DNA of 64,000 bases from Cacajao melanocephalus (taxonomy: Eukaryota > Chordata > Mammalia > Primates > Pitheciidae). The position numbers and the translations under genes are program-made. The notes below the pieces were generated by a model. It was not told the DNA's origin and made no database searches. It saw only the letters and a list, made by a program, of their open reading frames with translations. Below, in pieces: positions 12,591 to 26,120 of this stretch. The first letter of the stretch is position 1. Each line of letters opens with the position of its first letter. The DNA lies in assembly GCA_963573385.1 (NCBI GenBank), contig CAUYLG010005447.1, positions 62,001 through 126,000 of the forward strand. Direction: 5' to 3'.

Positions 12591-12924
12591 AAGACCAGAA
12601 AGGTGTTTTATTAGGTTCACCCAGTATTTTTAAAAAATTGAAGTCACTGACAACTTTTTCTGCAATTTTTGTATAATGGTAAAATACGCATAGCATAAAA
12701 TGTCCTATCGTAACTATTTTTAAGTGTACAATTCAGTAGCATTAAGTACATTCATATTGCGGTGCAACCACAAGTAAACACCATTCTTTCCATTTCTCTT
12801 ATTTTAACTACCCTAGGTACTTCATGTAAGTAAAATTACACAGTATCTCTCTTTTTGTGATGGGCATATTTCACTTAGCATAATGTCCTCAAGATTCATC
12901 TATGTTGTAGCATATGTCAGAATT

Positions 12925-13226
12925 TTTTTTTTTTTTTTTTTTTTGAGAGGAAGTCCCACTCTGTCACTCAGGCTGGAGTGCAGCCCCTGAACTCTCAGCT
13001 CACTGCAACCTCTGCCTCCCGGGTTCAAGCAATTCTCCTGCTTCAGTGTCCCAAGTAGATGGAACTACAGGCACAGGCCACCATGTCCGGCTAATTTTTT
13101 TGTATTTTAGTAGACATGGGGTTTCACCGTGGTGCCCAAGCTGGTCTCGAACTCCTGAGCTCAGCCAACCCACCCGCCTCAGCCTCCCAAAGTGCTAGGA
13201 TTACAGGAGTGAGCCACTGCACCCGT
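12925..13226 (-). mobile_element. Alu SINE (antisense) inside the L1M
   Basis: A 22-bp T tract is followed by GAGAGGAAGTCCCACTCTG and a full reversed Alu. A near-direct target duplication, GTCA(A)GAATTTT, flanks it (12916 and 13227). Confidence 0.93.
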
Positions 13227-13515
13227 GTCAAGAATTTTCTTATTTTTTAAGGCAGAGTAATATTCCACTGTATATACACATATACCACATTTTGCTTATC
13301 CATTTATTCATTGATGGATACTTGGGTTGCTTCCATATTTTGGCTATTGTGAATAATGCTATTGTGAATATGGGAGTGAAATATTTCTTCAAGACCCTGA
13401 CTTCAATTTTTTTTAATGTGTACTCAGAAGTGGAATTGCTGGCTCATATGGTAATACTATTTTTAATTTTTTGAGGAAATGCTATACTGGTTCAGCTCTT
13501 TCCACAAGGAAAGAA

Positions 13516-13607
13516 CTACAAAAAAACATTGGGATTTTGGTAGAGATCGCATTCAATCTGTAGATCACTTTGGGTGGTATTGACATCTTAACAATATTAA
13601 GTCTTCA
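13516..13607 (-). repeat. Displaced duplicate of L1M ORF2 segment (mate 14514-14607)
   Basis: The segment from CTACAAAAA through TTGGGATTTTGGTAGAGAT to TTAAGTCTTCA is present here and at 14514-14607 in the same orientation, with roughly ten differences. In an intact L1 only the 14514 position is expected. Confidence 0.85.
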
Positions 13608-16600
13608 ATCCTACCAGCAATGAACAAGAACTGCAATTTCTCTACATCCCTGCCAACACTTGTTATTTTCTCTTTTTGAGAGTGCCCATTCAAATGGGTG
13701 TGAAGTGATATGTCATCGTACTTTTGATTTGTATTTCCTTCACGATTAGTAATGTTGAGCATCTTTTTATGTGCTTACTGGCCATTTTTATATCTTCTTT
13801 GGAGAAATTTCTGTTCAAGTTCATTGCCCATTTTTGAATCAGATTGTTTTTCTTGTTAAATTGTAGACATACTTTACATATTTGGATATTAATCCCTTAT
13901 CAGATATACTATTTACAAATATTTTCTCTCCTTCTGTAGATTACCTTTTCACCATGTTCATAGTGTTTTTTGATGCACAAATTTTTTCATTTCCATGAAG
14001 ATCAGTTTGTCCATTTTTTCTTTTGTTGCCTGTGCCTTTAGTGTCATATCCAAGAAATTATTGCCAAATCCAATGTTGTGAAGCTTTTCCTTTATGTTTT
14101 TTCTAAAAGCTTTATAGTTTTAGGTCTGATATTTAGGTCATGAATTCATTTTGGGTTAATTTTTGTATGTAGTATAGGGTAAGGGTCCAACTTCATTCTT
14201 TTCCATGTGGATATCCAGTTTTCCTAGCACTATTTGTTGAAAAGACTGTCTTTTCCCCACTAAATGGTCTTGGCACACTTGTCAAAAATCAATTGACCAT
14301 ATTTGTGAGGGTTTATGTGTGAGCTTTTTATTATTTTCTATTGTCTATATATCTGTCTTTATGCCAGTAGCATACTGTTCTGGTTACTGTCTCTTTGTAG
14401 TAAGTTTTGAAATCAGGAAATGTGAGTCCTCCAGCTTTGTTCTTTTTCAAGATTGTTTTGGCTACTCTGGTTTCCTCGAGATTGCATAAATTTTAGGACA
14501 GATTTTTCTATAGCTACAAAAACAACCATTGGGATTTTGGTAGAGATTGCATTAAATTTGTAGATTACTTTGGGTTGTATTAACATCTTAACAACATTAA
14601 GTCTTCAGTTTTATTTATATGTTCTTTGGTTTATTTCAGCAATCTTTTGTAAAAGGCTCTCACCTCATTGGTTATGTTAATTCTGAAGTATTTTATTATA
14701 TTTGATACTTTTATGAGTTGAATTGATTTCTTAATTTCCTTTCCTGATTGTTTTTTGTCAGTGTATAGAAATGTCTTTTATATGTTGACTTTGTATCCTG
14801 ATATTTTTGCTGAATTCATTTGTTAGTTCTAAAAGGGTTTTGTGGAATCTTTAGTGGTTTTGACACATAAAATCCTATTATCTGCAAACAGAAATAACCT
14901 TACTTCTTCCTTTTTTTTAATGTCTTTAGTTGTGTTTCTTGCCTAATTGCTCTAGCTTGGACTTCCAGTACAATGTTGAAGAGAAGTGATGAAAACAGAT
15001 ATCCTTATCTTATTTTATCAATTTTAGAGGAAAAGCTTTCAGTCTTTCCCAGTTGAGTATGATGTTCACAGTAAGTTTTTTATATATCGCTTTCATTATG
15101 TTAAGGTAATTTGTTTTTATTCCTAATTTGATTAATGTTTTTATAATGAAAAGATACTGAATTTTGTCAAATGCTTTCTCTTCATCAATTGAATTGATTA
15201 TGTTGTTTTTATCTTTCATACTGCTAATGTGATGTATTACACTAAACTATTTTTATATGTTGAACCATTCTTGCATTGCAGAAGTAAGTCTCATTTGGTC
15301 ATAGAGAATAATCCTTTTAAAATACCATTGGATGCAATTTGCTAGCACTTTCTTCCTAGTTTTCACATCAATGTTTACAAGGAATATTCGTCTATAGTTA
15401 TCTTTTTCTGTAATGTCTTTGTCTGGCTTTAGTATTAAGGTAATGGCTTCATAGAATAAATTAGGAAGCATTTATTCTTCTTCAATTTTTCAAAAAGCTT
15501 TTGGGGTAATTGATATTAATTTGTATTTTAATGTTTCAAAGAATTCACCAGCAAAGCCATTGAGCCCAGGACTTCTCTATGTCAGGAGATTTTCTTACTA
15601 GTTATAGGTCTATTCACATTTTTTATTTTCTTTGTTGTTTAGTTTTGATACACTGTGTGTTTCTGGAAATTGTCTGTTTCATTTGAGTTAACCTATTTGT
15701 TCGTGTACAATTGCTTATATTACTTTCTTATAATCCTTTTTGTTTCTATAGAATTGGTAGTAATATTTTCACTTTCATTTCTAATTTTAGTAATTGGAGT
15801 CTTCGTTTTTGGTCATCTGGCAAAAAGTTTGTCATTTGTGTCGATTTTCTCAAATAACCAAATTTCTGTTTTATTAAAATTTTCTGTTATTATTATTCCA
15901 TTCTCTGTTTTTTTTATTTCTTCCCTAATCTCTTATATTCTTTCATCTACTCTCTTTGGATTTAGTTTACTCTTCTTTTTCCAGTTCCTTAAGTTGTAAA
16001 GTTAGGTTGTTTGATATAGTTCTTGTCTTATAATGTAAATATTTATAACAATATATTTTCTCCATAGCATGGCATTCACTGTATCTCATATATTTTGATG
16101 TGTTGGGTTTTCACTTTTATTCATCTCTATTTTCTAATGTCCTTTGTGATTTCTTCTTTGATCCAATGGTTGTTTAAGACTATGCTGTTTAATTTCCACA
16201 AATTTATGTGTTTGTTACTGATGTCCAACTCCTGTTACTTATGTCCAAATTTACCCCATTGTGATCAGAAAAGATCCTTAGTCTGACATTTATCTTTTTT
16301 AAATCCATTGAGACCTGCTTACTTGTGGTCTGCCCTGAAAAATTTTACCTGTTCACTTGAGAAGAATGTGTATTCTGCTGTTTTGGAATCGTGTTCTGCA
16401 TAAGTATGTCAAATCTAGTTGGTTTATTGCGCTGCATGTCCTTTTTTAATTGATCTTCTGTCTGGCAGTTCTATCTATTATGGAGACTGGGGTTTTGAAG
16501 TCTCAATTATTGTAAAATTGTCTTTTCCTTCAATTATGTCAATTATTTTCTTTATATATTTTGAAGATCTGTTATTAGGTACCTAAATGTTTATAACTGT

Positions 16601-17182
16601 TATACCTTCTCGTTGTATTAAACTGTTTATTAATATGTAATGATCTTCCTTATCTAGTGTAATCTTTTTTGATTTAAAGTCTATTTTGTCTAATATTAGT
16701 ATGCCACTTATGCAATCTTTTAGTTACTATTTGCTTTTAAATTCTTTTAACCTATTTGTGTCTTTGGATCTAAAGTGAGTCTCTTAAGGACAGTGTATAG
16801 TTGAATCATGGTTTTCTTTAACCATTCTGCCAAGTTTCCAATCTCTGTCTTTTAATTGGAGAGTTTAATCCATTTACATTTACATTTAAAATAATTACTG
16901 ATAAGAAGGCAATTACTTCTGCCATTCATTTGGCTGTTTGTTTTCTACATGCCTTTTTGCTTTTTTGTCCCTCATTTCCTGCTCTAAGGTCTTCTTTTGT
17001 GTTTAGTTGTTTTTTGTAGTGAAATGTTTACATTTATTTCTTATTTTCTTTTGTGGATATTCTTTAGCTATTTTCTTTGTGATTGCCATGGAGGATAATA
17101 TTTAACAATCTTTTTTTTTTATTAGTTTTCATTTTCTTTCATTTCAATCATCCTGATTGCATTCACAGTGACACCAATTATA

Positions 17183-18378
17183 TGTATATATATATATTTT
17201 TTATTGCATTTTAGGTTTTGGGGTACATGTGAAGAACATGCAAGATTGTTGCATGGGTACACACATGGCAGTGTGATTTGCTGCCTTCCTCCCCATCACC
17301 TATATCTGGCATTTCTCCCCATGCTATTTCTCCCCAACTCCCCACCCCCTGCTGTCTCTCCCCTATTTCCCCCTGACAGACTCCAGTGTGTGGTGCTCCC
17401 CTCCCTGTGTCCATGTGTTCTCACTGTTCAACATGCACCTATGAGTGAGAGCATGCGGTGTTTGATTTTCTGTTCTTGTGTCAGTTTGCTGAGAATGATG
17501 GTTTCCAGGTTCATCCATGTCCCTATAAAGGACACAAACTCATCTTTTTTTATGGCTGCATAGTATTCTATGGTGTATATGTGCCACAGTTTCCTTGTCC
17601 AGTCTATCATCGAAGGGCATTTGAGTTGGTTCCAGGTCTTTGCTATTGTAAACAGTGTTGCAATGAACATTTGTATGCATGTGTCCTTATAATAGAACAA
17701 TTTAAACTCCTTTGGATATATACCCAGTAATGGGATTGCTGGGTCAAATGGAATGTCTATTTCTAGGTCCTTGAGGAATCGCCACACAGTCTTCCACAAT
17801 GGTTGAACTAATTTACACTCCCACCAACAGTGTAAAAGCGTTCCTATTTCTCCACATCCTCTCGAGCATCTGTTGTCTCCAGATTTTTTAATGATTGCCA
17901 TTCTAACTGGCATGAGATGGTATCTCAATGTAGTTTTGATTTGCATTTCTCTGATGACCAGTGATGATGAGCATTTTTTCATGTGTTTGTTGGCCTCATG
18001 TATGTCTTCTTTTGTAAAGTTCATATCCTTCACCCACTTTTGAATGGGGTTGTTTGTTTTTTTCTTGTATATCTGTTTAAGTTCTTTGTAGATTCTGGGA
18101 ATTAGCCCTTTGTCGGATGGGTAGATTGCAAAAATTTGTTCCCATTCTGTTGGTTGCTGGTTTGCTCTAATGATGGTTTCTTTTGCTGTGCAGAAGCTCC
18201 GAAGTTGAATTAGATTCCATTTGTCTATCTTGGCTTTAACTCTAGATGGATTAAAGATTTAAACATAAGACCTAACACCATAAAAACCCTAGAAGAAAAC
18301 TTAGGCAAAACCATCTAGGATGTAGGCATAGGCAAGGACTTCATGACTAAAACACAAAAAGCAATGGCAACAAAAAGC
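17183..18378 (-). mobile_element. L1 LINE with 5' inversion (twin priming)
   Basis: 17183-18238 is antisense L1: 3' UTR with CATCACCTATATCTGGCATT, then the ORF2 C-terminus (minus strand [33 protein letters not shown]). At 18239 the orientation flips, and 18239-18378 is sense ORF2 (GATTTAAACATAAGACCTAAC through ATGGCAACAAAAAGCC). The sense piece encodes the residues just upstream of where the antisense piece stops, so the two arms are adjacent in the source L1 with the 5' arm inverted. Confidence 0.92.
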
Positions 18379-18828
18379 CATTTATTTCTTCTGCTAGATG
18401 AAATGTGATCGGCAGATGGTCACTGAGTTATTCGGCAGCTCTGCCTGTACCTGGCAGGGGTTTTATACCACCTGGGGGCCAGTTTGGGGCCACTCTACCT
18501 CCCAGGCTTTTGGAACGTGACTGTGCAGGGCAGCAGGATGTGCCTCGATGGGAGGAGCCAGCAGTGTGATGACCGTGTGTGTGTCTGGGTCTGAATGCTG
18601 AAACAAAATCATTTTACATTTGTAATTCGGCCAAAGCGTTAGCACCTAGACACATTTATGGATGTCGGTGTCTCACTTTTCCCCCCTCCACTGCTTGGAT
18701 CAGGTCTGGGTGTTTAAAGAGATCATGTTAATGACAAAGCACTTAGAGCTAATTGAGAAAAAATTGGAACTTGATTATGAATTTATCATTAATAATTCTT
18801 TGACTTTTATCTTTTTTTTTTCCTCCAG

Positions 18829-18954
18829 AACTCTTCCTAATGATATACCTCCATTCCAAGACGATATTCCTAAGGGAAACCTCTCCCCGGCTGTGACTTA
18901 CCCTCAGTCAGCCTCATACCCTAATTCAGATAGAGAGTGGTCGCCCACTCCCAG
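18829..18954 (+). CDS. LPIN1: LPIN1 exon 5 (lipin-1 about residues 199-241)
   Basis: A TTTTTTTTTTCCTCCAG acceptor and a CCCAG/GTAAGC donor bound 126 bp, phase 2 at both ends. After the split Arg it encodes TLPNDIPPFQDD, then a Ser/Pro-rich stretch with YPQSASYPNSDREWSPTP; the split Ser is completed by exon 6. This is the phosphorylatable linker between N-LIP (upstream, outside the window) and the middle domain. Being symmetrical, the exon could be skipped in frame. Compared with human lipin-1 as I remember it, the segment after QDDIP differs at several positions (KGNLSPAVT here), so this linker looks fast evolving. Confidence 0.95.
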
Positions 18955-19481
18955 GTAAGCTGTTCCCCAGGCCCGGTCCAGGGGCTTAGAAGCCAGTGAT
19001 AGGAAGCAATTCTAAGAAAAGAATGAAATAGAAATTAAAAATGAAAATAGTTAGGACCAGGAAAAATGCAGCGTAGAGTAGGAGGTAAAGATTAGGATTA
19101 AAAACAGAACGTATTCAGATCATATACTTGCGTCTGGTGTCAGAATCTATCTGCAGATATGGCTCTTAGCTCTCTGGAGGTGAACTTGAAAGGAAAAACA
19201 TGTAAATTACATAATGCTAATTGGTAATGGGAGAAAACACAGTGGCAGAGCCTTTCTTGATACTTAGCCCTAAGTAAAATTCAAAAACAGAGACATTGCT
19301 TCAGGAACTGCTGAAGTCCTTCAGGGCTGTTAGTGTGATGCCTCCAGCCACACTTAATCCATTCTGACAAAATCAAGAATATTCATTTCCCTGAAATGAA
19401 CTCACTGATTGCCCTAGAGGAGAACTTGGAGAACTAGAGCCTGCTTAGTGTGGAGATGCCATCCTGAAGACCTCAGAGATG

Positions 19482-19771
19482 TTTAGATCAGTGAAACTTG
19501 TGGGAACAGTGACACCCCGGGTAGTTTTCAAAGGCCTGGGGAAGGAGGGTAGATCTAAATCCTGTGTTCTCAACACAGGAAAGAATATAACCCACCACTG
19601 GGATGAAAATTCATTCTTGGGTGGCAACAAAATCTTAGACGTTCTAATGGTTTGTGATCTCTAAGCGGCCACAGCATTAAAATCTTACGGTAGGTGGAGT
19701 TGGGCTATTTAATCTCTCAAAGTGTTCGGGGGTGTGATAATGAAAAAGAGATTGAGAAACACTGATCTAAA
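19482..19771. repeat. Candidate MITE: 290 bp bounded by 12-bp perfect inverted repeats
   Basis: TTTAGATCAGTG at 19482-19493 is the exact reverse complement of CACTGATCTAAA at 19760-19771. The right end (reversed CAGTGTTTCTCAA) resembles hAT-type MITE termini. No clear 8-bp target duplication is visible, so a composite or chance pairing is possible. The interior has a small hairpin, CCTGTGTT/AACACAGG, near 19560. Confidence 0.45.
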
Positions 19772-20104
19772 TGCCAGTGGAATCCTTGGATTATTCATAC
19801 ACCTTATGCTTTAGATTGGCTTCTGGTTCACAGTGAAAGTGTGTGAGCGCTCAGAAACTCTGGGTTCCTACCCAAAGCCAGTTTCATCAAAATGCCACCC
19901 CTGGTTCCAGTTTGATCAGGGTAACCCTGTGAATTAGCCAGCAGCAGTCACCAGTGTGTGCTGACATGGAGGTTGGAGAGAAAATCGGTATGTCTCATGC
20001 CTGGTTTCCAGCTAATACTGATGTCTCAGGTTAGTCCGGCAGGCCAGGCTGAGCCCATGGCAAAGTCCCTACATGGAGGTTGGCCTGCATCAGAGCCTAG
20101 GCCT

Positions 20105-20735
<631 letters not shown>

Positions 20736-22835
20736 TAAGACCTTTCTAGATTCTCATTCTCTAGGTCTGTGGAGATAAACCCTAGGAGAGAAAAACAGTG
20801 GTTTAGGAGGAAAATAATGTAGGATATGTAGAAGTCAATAATAGATTAAAAAATCTGTTCAAGCATTGTATGTTAATTTTAAGGATTTAAAAGAAACACT
20901 AAACACAGCTCTGAGCATGTTTAATGCTCAAAACATCTTTAATGTTTGGCCCCATGATTGCAGAATAACAACAGAGTCAGGTTATGTAGATCTGACTATC
21001 ACCAAATGGAATGACAAATTAGGATAAATAGCTACATTTCTACACTTGGAATTATGTATTTTCTGTAAAGAGACAGTTGACAGCACACACGATAAAATTT
21101 TTGGATTATGTAGTTTGATTAAGCAGGAAGGTGTGACCAGAGACGATCCATCTCACACATGGGTGAAACAGGAAGTGAAATAGATCATTTGGCAGTTTCC
21201 TGTTTTTGCGTCTCAGAAAATTCCCACGGATTTCTTAGCAATTTCAACATCCAGGGCTCTGCCGTTGTCAGATGCCTGAGTATCTTCATTTTCTTACAAG
21301 TGTCATTGTTGAGAGTAGTCAAATAATTTGTATAAAAATCTTACTTGATGTAATTGACGTCTGATTTTGTCTTTCTTTTAATGTGTATCACGTGATGGTG
21401 TCCAGTAGCCTGGTAGATTGCAAAAGGACTGCCCCTCATCCTGCAGTTGTGGCCGAGGGCGGTCTGTCTAGTTCTTGCCCTCCAGAGTCTTCCCTGTTCC
21501 ATCCTGCGGAAAGGTAGAGGAGTGATTTTCCCCATTGGGATATATTCAATAATGAAAAATTTGATCTAACTTTTATTATAAGTCTATTTCACCTTTAACC
21601 AAATTACTTATGAAGAAAATACCTGTAGATGATATGAAATGAGCATTTTGATCTAACTCTTACGAATCGATTTCACTAACCAAATTACTTATGAAAAAAT
21701 ATGTGTATAGATTACTCTTTTCCTTTCATTATAAGCATTTGTAGATGATCAGAGTTTTTTTTTTTAATTTATAAATTTGACTCTCTGGAAATTATGGTTC
21801 AGCATATAATTTTACCTAATTCTCTGGAGTACTTTGAAAAATAGGATAATGAAATATAGCTTGGGAATACGATCTTCTGCTTTCTGTCTAGGGTTGTTTG
21901 ACAAATAAGTTTACAAGATATTTTTGGGATACCACTTTAATTAATTATAAATATTTAAGTAGTTTATTGGGCCATCTGAATAATGGAGGCAGACGATTTC
22001 TACAGCATTTCTAGAACAGAATCTCTGAGAATGGCATGGGCTGGATCTCAGGTTTAGGATCAAAGATTGATGTTTTCATTCAATGCTGTCATCTCAGATT
22101 TCTGCCTTCATTCCTTCCGTTTTGACCTACCTACTTTGTGGACTTCCATGGTTTACTTTAATAACCTTAGCAAATGAAGCTAAGATTAATTTGTACGTGG
22201 AAAACCTTTTTTTCTTTTTGATTTAAGAACCAAACCTCAGGATGTACTTCATTCAGAGGCTACATTTGCAGAAAAAAAGTCTGTTTAAAATGAAGAAAAC
22301 GAAGTCATAAACAGTTATAACTAATTAGCCTTATTGGGACTGGCAAAAATACTGAAAACTTTAATAAGGCTAATAAACACCTTATTTGAACATCAGTCAT
22401 CGACCTTGTAAGCTTACTTTTTTGAACAACCCTTGATCTTAAAATAACAAGATTTGATGACAGAACACATGGGAGTCATCTCTCTGATAAATCCTGCTCA
22501 GCAGTGGGCCCCATTCCTGGGTCCTCTTCTGTCCGTCTGAATTCCCTCAGTGATGTTCGGCAGAAAGTGCATCTGTACTTGTGCATGGGACCTTTGGAGA
22601 AGGGCTGCTGTGGCCTGAGCTGGCAGCTTTTATGGTGGTGGCCTGTTTGCTGTCAGGGAGGGACTTTCAGCTTAGACTTTCGCGTAGGGCTGGGCTCCTT
22701 ATACATGAGTTGACATGCCTGGTGCCTGTATGGGTTTTGTGGCTTATGGCTTTTATGAAGGGACCAGAATGTTAGGAACTCCAGAGTTGGGAATTGCTGC
22801 AGGAGAACCGTGTTCCATGTTTTTGTTCTTCTAGA

Positions 22836-23040
22836 GCAGAGGTTGGTAAACCCGGCCCCCTGGGTCAAGTCTAGTCCACCATCTCCTCTGGGTTTTCCTG
22901 GGCACAGCCAGTTGGTTTACATACCGGCTGTGTTCACACCACTACAGCAGTGTCGCGTAGTTGCAACAGACGTCAGAAAACCCATAAAGCCCTAGATATC
23001 TGCCATCAGGCTCTTTACAGAAAATGTTTGCCGACTCCTG
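22836..23040 (+). mobile_element. hAT-type MITE (MER-family)
   Basis: The ends are inverted: CAGAGGTTGGTAAAC at the left and GTTTGCCGACTCCTG at the right. The interior matches the common MITE that begins CAGGGGTCGGCAAAC and includes CTTTACAGAAAATGTTTGCC. It has no coding capacity. Confidence 0.75.
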
Positions 23041-24650
23041 CTCAGAGCAGGCTTTGTCTAAAGGACTTTATTTCATTTAGTGGCAGTGAGGTAATTTATT
23101 GCTCCAAAGAACCTATAGCCTAAGGTGTTCTATTTTGTCTGGTGAAACGGAATGGCAGGAGCTTTTTCGACAAATACCTTGAGGCCTGGGCACAGCACCA
23201 TTGAGTGTGGGAAGCCGGTTTCGATGGACTTCTTCCATGATGATGCTGGAGAAAGAGTGGAGTCAGGTCACACTTGTAGGTACTGAGGCCCCTCGATGGA
23301 GGCCATGGCCTGCACTTTTCCCATCGCAGTGATACCAAACATGTGACTCTAGACGCATCAGTGCCAGAAAAGCGTTGTCTCTTTGGAGAAGTCTAATTGT
23401 AGAACTGAAGGAGCAAGGAGGTTGAAAGGGCAGGAGGCTTTCCCACATGGATGTGGGGGGGCCCACGTGTCTTCTCATAGGACTGCTCCCTAACAGGCAG
23501 ACGTGTGTGTGTTGGGAGCAGGGTGTCCCACTGCAGAAGCTCTCTTTAGCGTGATGTCAGCCTCCTCTCCCCAGGCAGGAGAAAGAGTGTGCAGGCTGCC
23601 CCTTGGTGCACACTGTTAGACAGACTGGGAGTCAGGGGCACCGAGGGAGCAGGGGCCACCCTTTGCACCTTGGTGTGACACGAAGGAGAGGCGGCCCTTG
23701 GTCTGTCTGCTCTAGGCGGCGTGACCAAAGAGATTCAGGATCAGTTTAGCCCATAGGAGTCCCTGTTTGTTGGATACAAGTTACGTATCATCATGAACTC
23801 ACCTTGTATTGACAGGAAAGTTGTATTCTATTGGAATTGAACTCTTAACTCAGACAGTTAAATGAGACCAGGTCTGGGAAAGAAGATGGAAAGGGAAACT
23901 GCCGAGGTTTATTTCCTGCTGTGTCTGAAAACTCTGCCGTCTTCGTCTAGAGGAAATGATGTGGGGAAAACAAGCAGTACTTAACCATGTTATGCGGTAA
24001 TAAGTAATGACAAGAATTGCTGCCGTAAATAATATTTCTCTACGTTGTTTAGAATATGGTGAGGATCTTGTGGATAAGTTAATGACTTTTGGATGGTGAC
24101 TTTGGCTAGGCAGAAGTAAGACCTCATTTAGGTCTTCAGAGTACAAATACAGGAAACGTGGAGGTGGGTACTGAGGGAGCCTTAGCCAGTTGGTGAGTTT
24201 TTTTGTGAAATATTCCTGGAAGACATAAGATCTTAGGAAATTTCAACTTGGAGGCTCCTGTCACGATATTGAGTTTATTTGTGGCAACCAGCATCTTTGG
24301 TAAAATTGGCATAGGATATAATTTCCCTGTTTCCAAGGCCAGTGCAGATTATAAATATTTAAACTATAGACTCTAATGCGTGCCTGCCTGAGCCAACCGA
24401 GACCCTTTCGCAGCTGTCTGACAGTAGAGGAACTGATTTGGAAATAGAATGCAGGAGATGGAGTACAGGGTGGGTGGGGAAGGGTTGTCTTTTTGAGTTA
24501 AGAACAGACTATTTTTTCCTTTCTCTTTCCATCTCTTTCCTTTGTAAAACGTCCTCTTCGGCCACTTCTTTTTCTCCTCTCCGCGGTGCACCAGGCGGCA
24601 GGGTGGGGCGGGAGACCCACGTGGAGCACCTTCCGCGGGATGCGCTGCAC

Positions 24651-24665
24651 TGCCCCCTGGTGGCC
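24651..24665 (-). promoter_or_regulatory. CTCF-like motif upstream of exon 6
   Basis: TGCCCCCTGGTGGCC is the reverse complement of the CTCF core (GGCCACCAGGGGGCA). It lies in a small GC-rich island 145 bp upstream of exon 6. The match is seen in sequence; binding is inferred. Confidence 0.6.
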
Positions 24666-24809
24666 GGAGGAGGGATTTGTCACGAGGCTCCTCTTATAGT
24701 GAACCACAGCTGGGGTGTATTTTCTGGGCCATCTGAGCCACAGAACTGGGCCCACAACATTTACAAAAGTTCTTTTCCCACCTTAATTTTGACTTTGTGT
24801 TTTCTTAAG

Positions 24810-24939
24810 TCCTTCCGGTTCCCGACCTTCAACACCTAAAAGTGATTCAGAATTGGTCAGCAAGTCCGCGGACAGGACAGGGCAGAAGAATAACCCAGAA
24901 ATGCTCTGGCTGTGGGGAGAGCTGCCGCAGGCTGCTAAG
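24810..24939 (+). CDS. LPIN1: LPIN1 exon 6 (about residues 241-284)
   Basis: The acceptor is TTTTCTTAAG and the donor CTAAG/GTGAGA; 130 bp, entering in phase 2 and leaving in phase 0. It encodes PSGSRPSTPKSDSELVSKS, then MLWLWGELPQAAK. The Ser/Thr-Pro sites in GSRPSTPKSD are the kind of proline-directed sites that control lipin-1 localisation. The WLWGELP motif is a conserved lipin-family hallmark. An extra Asn (QKNNPE, where I remember QKNPE in human) is a possible codon insertion and should be confirmed by alignment. The weak pyrimidine tract (purines in CTTAAG) suggests a moderate acceptor. Confidence 0.95.
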
Positions 24940-25145
24940 GTGAGACTGTCTTCAATTCTGCCATGGCCGAAGATTTCTAACTTAGCTCAAATTACGTGGA
25001 ATTAGTCATAGCATAGCCAAGAAACATAGCTACCAGGAACCAGAGGTAAACGAAAATATATGAAGGGTTAGCCTTGAATGTTGGAATTACTTTCTTCCAT
25101 GTTACCAACATTATAGAGAGGTCTCATTGCTTTTGTAGATTTTAA

Positions 25146-25484
<339 letters not shown>

Positions 25485-25904
25485 AGGATCTACATTTTCT
25501 ATCACAGCTAAATGCAAATTAAATTTAAAATACAACTTACACACAATCCTGCTGTCTTGAAGCTGTAAACAAAATAGTCCCCAGCTCTTGATTCTGCTAG
25601 GTCAGTGATGACTGGAGCAAAGCCACCAGGAGAGAGAAGTGGACTCTTGGTCCATTGAAAGAGAAGCTGGGTGGTGAGAACTGGAGTCCACATGTTCATG
25701 TATCCCTCACAGAGAGAGACATCTGGGAGAGCCCTGGGAGAGGGAGAGGCTAACGGAACAGAAATGAAAGATTTGAGCCTAGTAGTTAAACGAAGTCAGA
25801 AAAACTTAAGGTTTTGATTCATCAAGTGATGTTTCTGGGCCCTCATTGTTGGCGGTACCCTGAATTTGACCCCATGGGGATCTCCAAAAGAGACAGAGAA
25901 GCAG

Positions 25905-26120
25905 TTGAGTGTAGTGGAGAGGATGAGGGCCTGGGAGGCAGCAGGTTGTCCTGTGTTTGAGTCCCCACTCCACCACTTGCTAGCAAGGTGACCTTGAGGA
26001 AATGAGTAGATGTCCCTGAACCTCAGTGTTTTCATCTGTAAAAATGTGAGAAAATGACAGAATTGTTGGGAGGTTAGAAGGGCTCATGTAGGCATGTGAA
26101 GTATCTGGCACCTGTAGGCC
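25905..26120 (+). repeat. MIR SINE (sense)
   Basis: The MIR core pattern is visible: AGTGTAGTGGAGAGGA, TTTGAGTCCCCACTCCACCA, CAAGGTGACCTTGAG, CTCAGTGTTTTCATCTGTA. Confidence 0.85.

Larger units (their letters stand above)
12620..17160 (-). mobile_element. Long ancient L1M element (antisense)
   Basis: Antisense L1 3' region, reverse transcriptase and upstream ORF2 relics. Minus strand reads include [21 protein letters not shown] (15210-15010) and AITLILKPDKDITEKDNYRRI (15471-15253). An Alu interrupts it at 12925-13226. A roughly 92-bp piece of its own ORF2 (14514-14607) is present a second time, out of order, at 13516-13607. Confidence 0.85.

Noticed and set aside
22504..22713. Candidate cassette exon in intron 5
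   Set aside because: An acceptor-like CAG precedes it, but there is no good donor in frame and the product has no resemblance to lipin sequence. I could not find a credible beta or gamma cassette exon.
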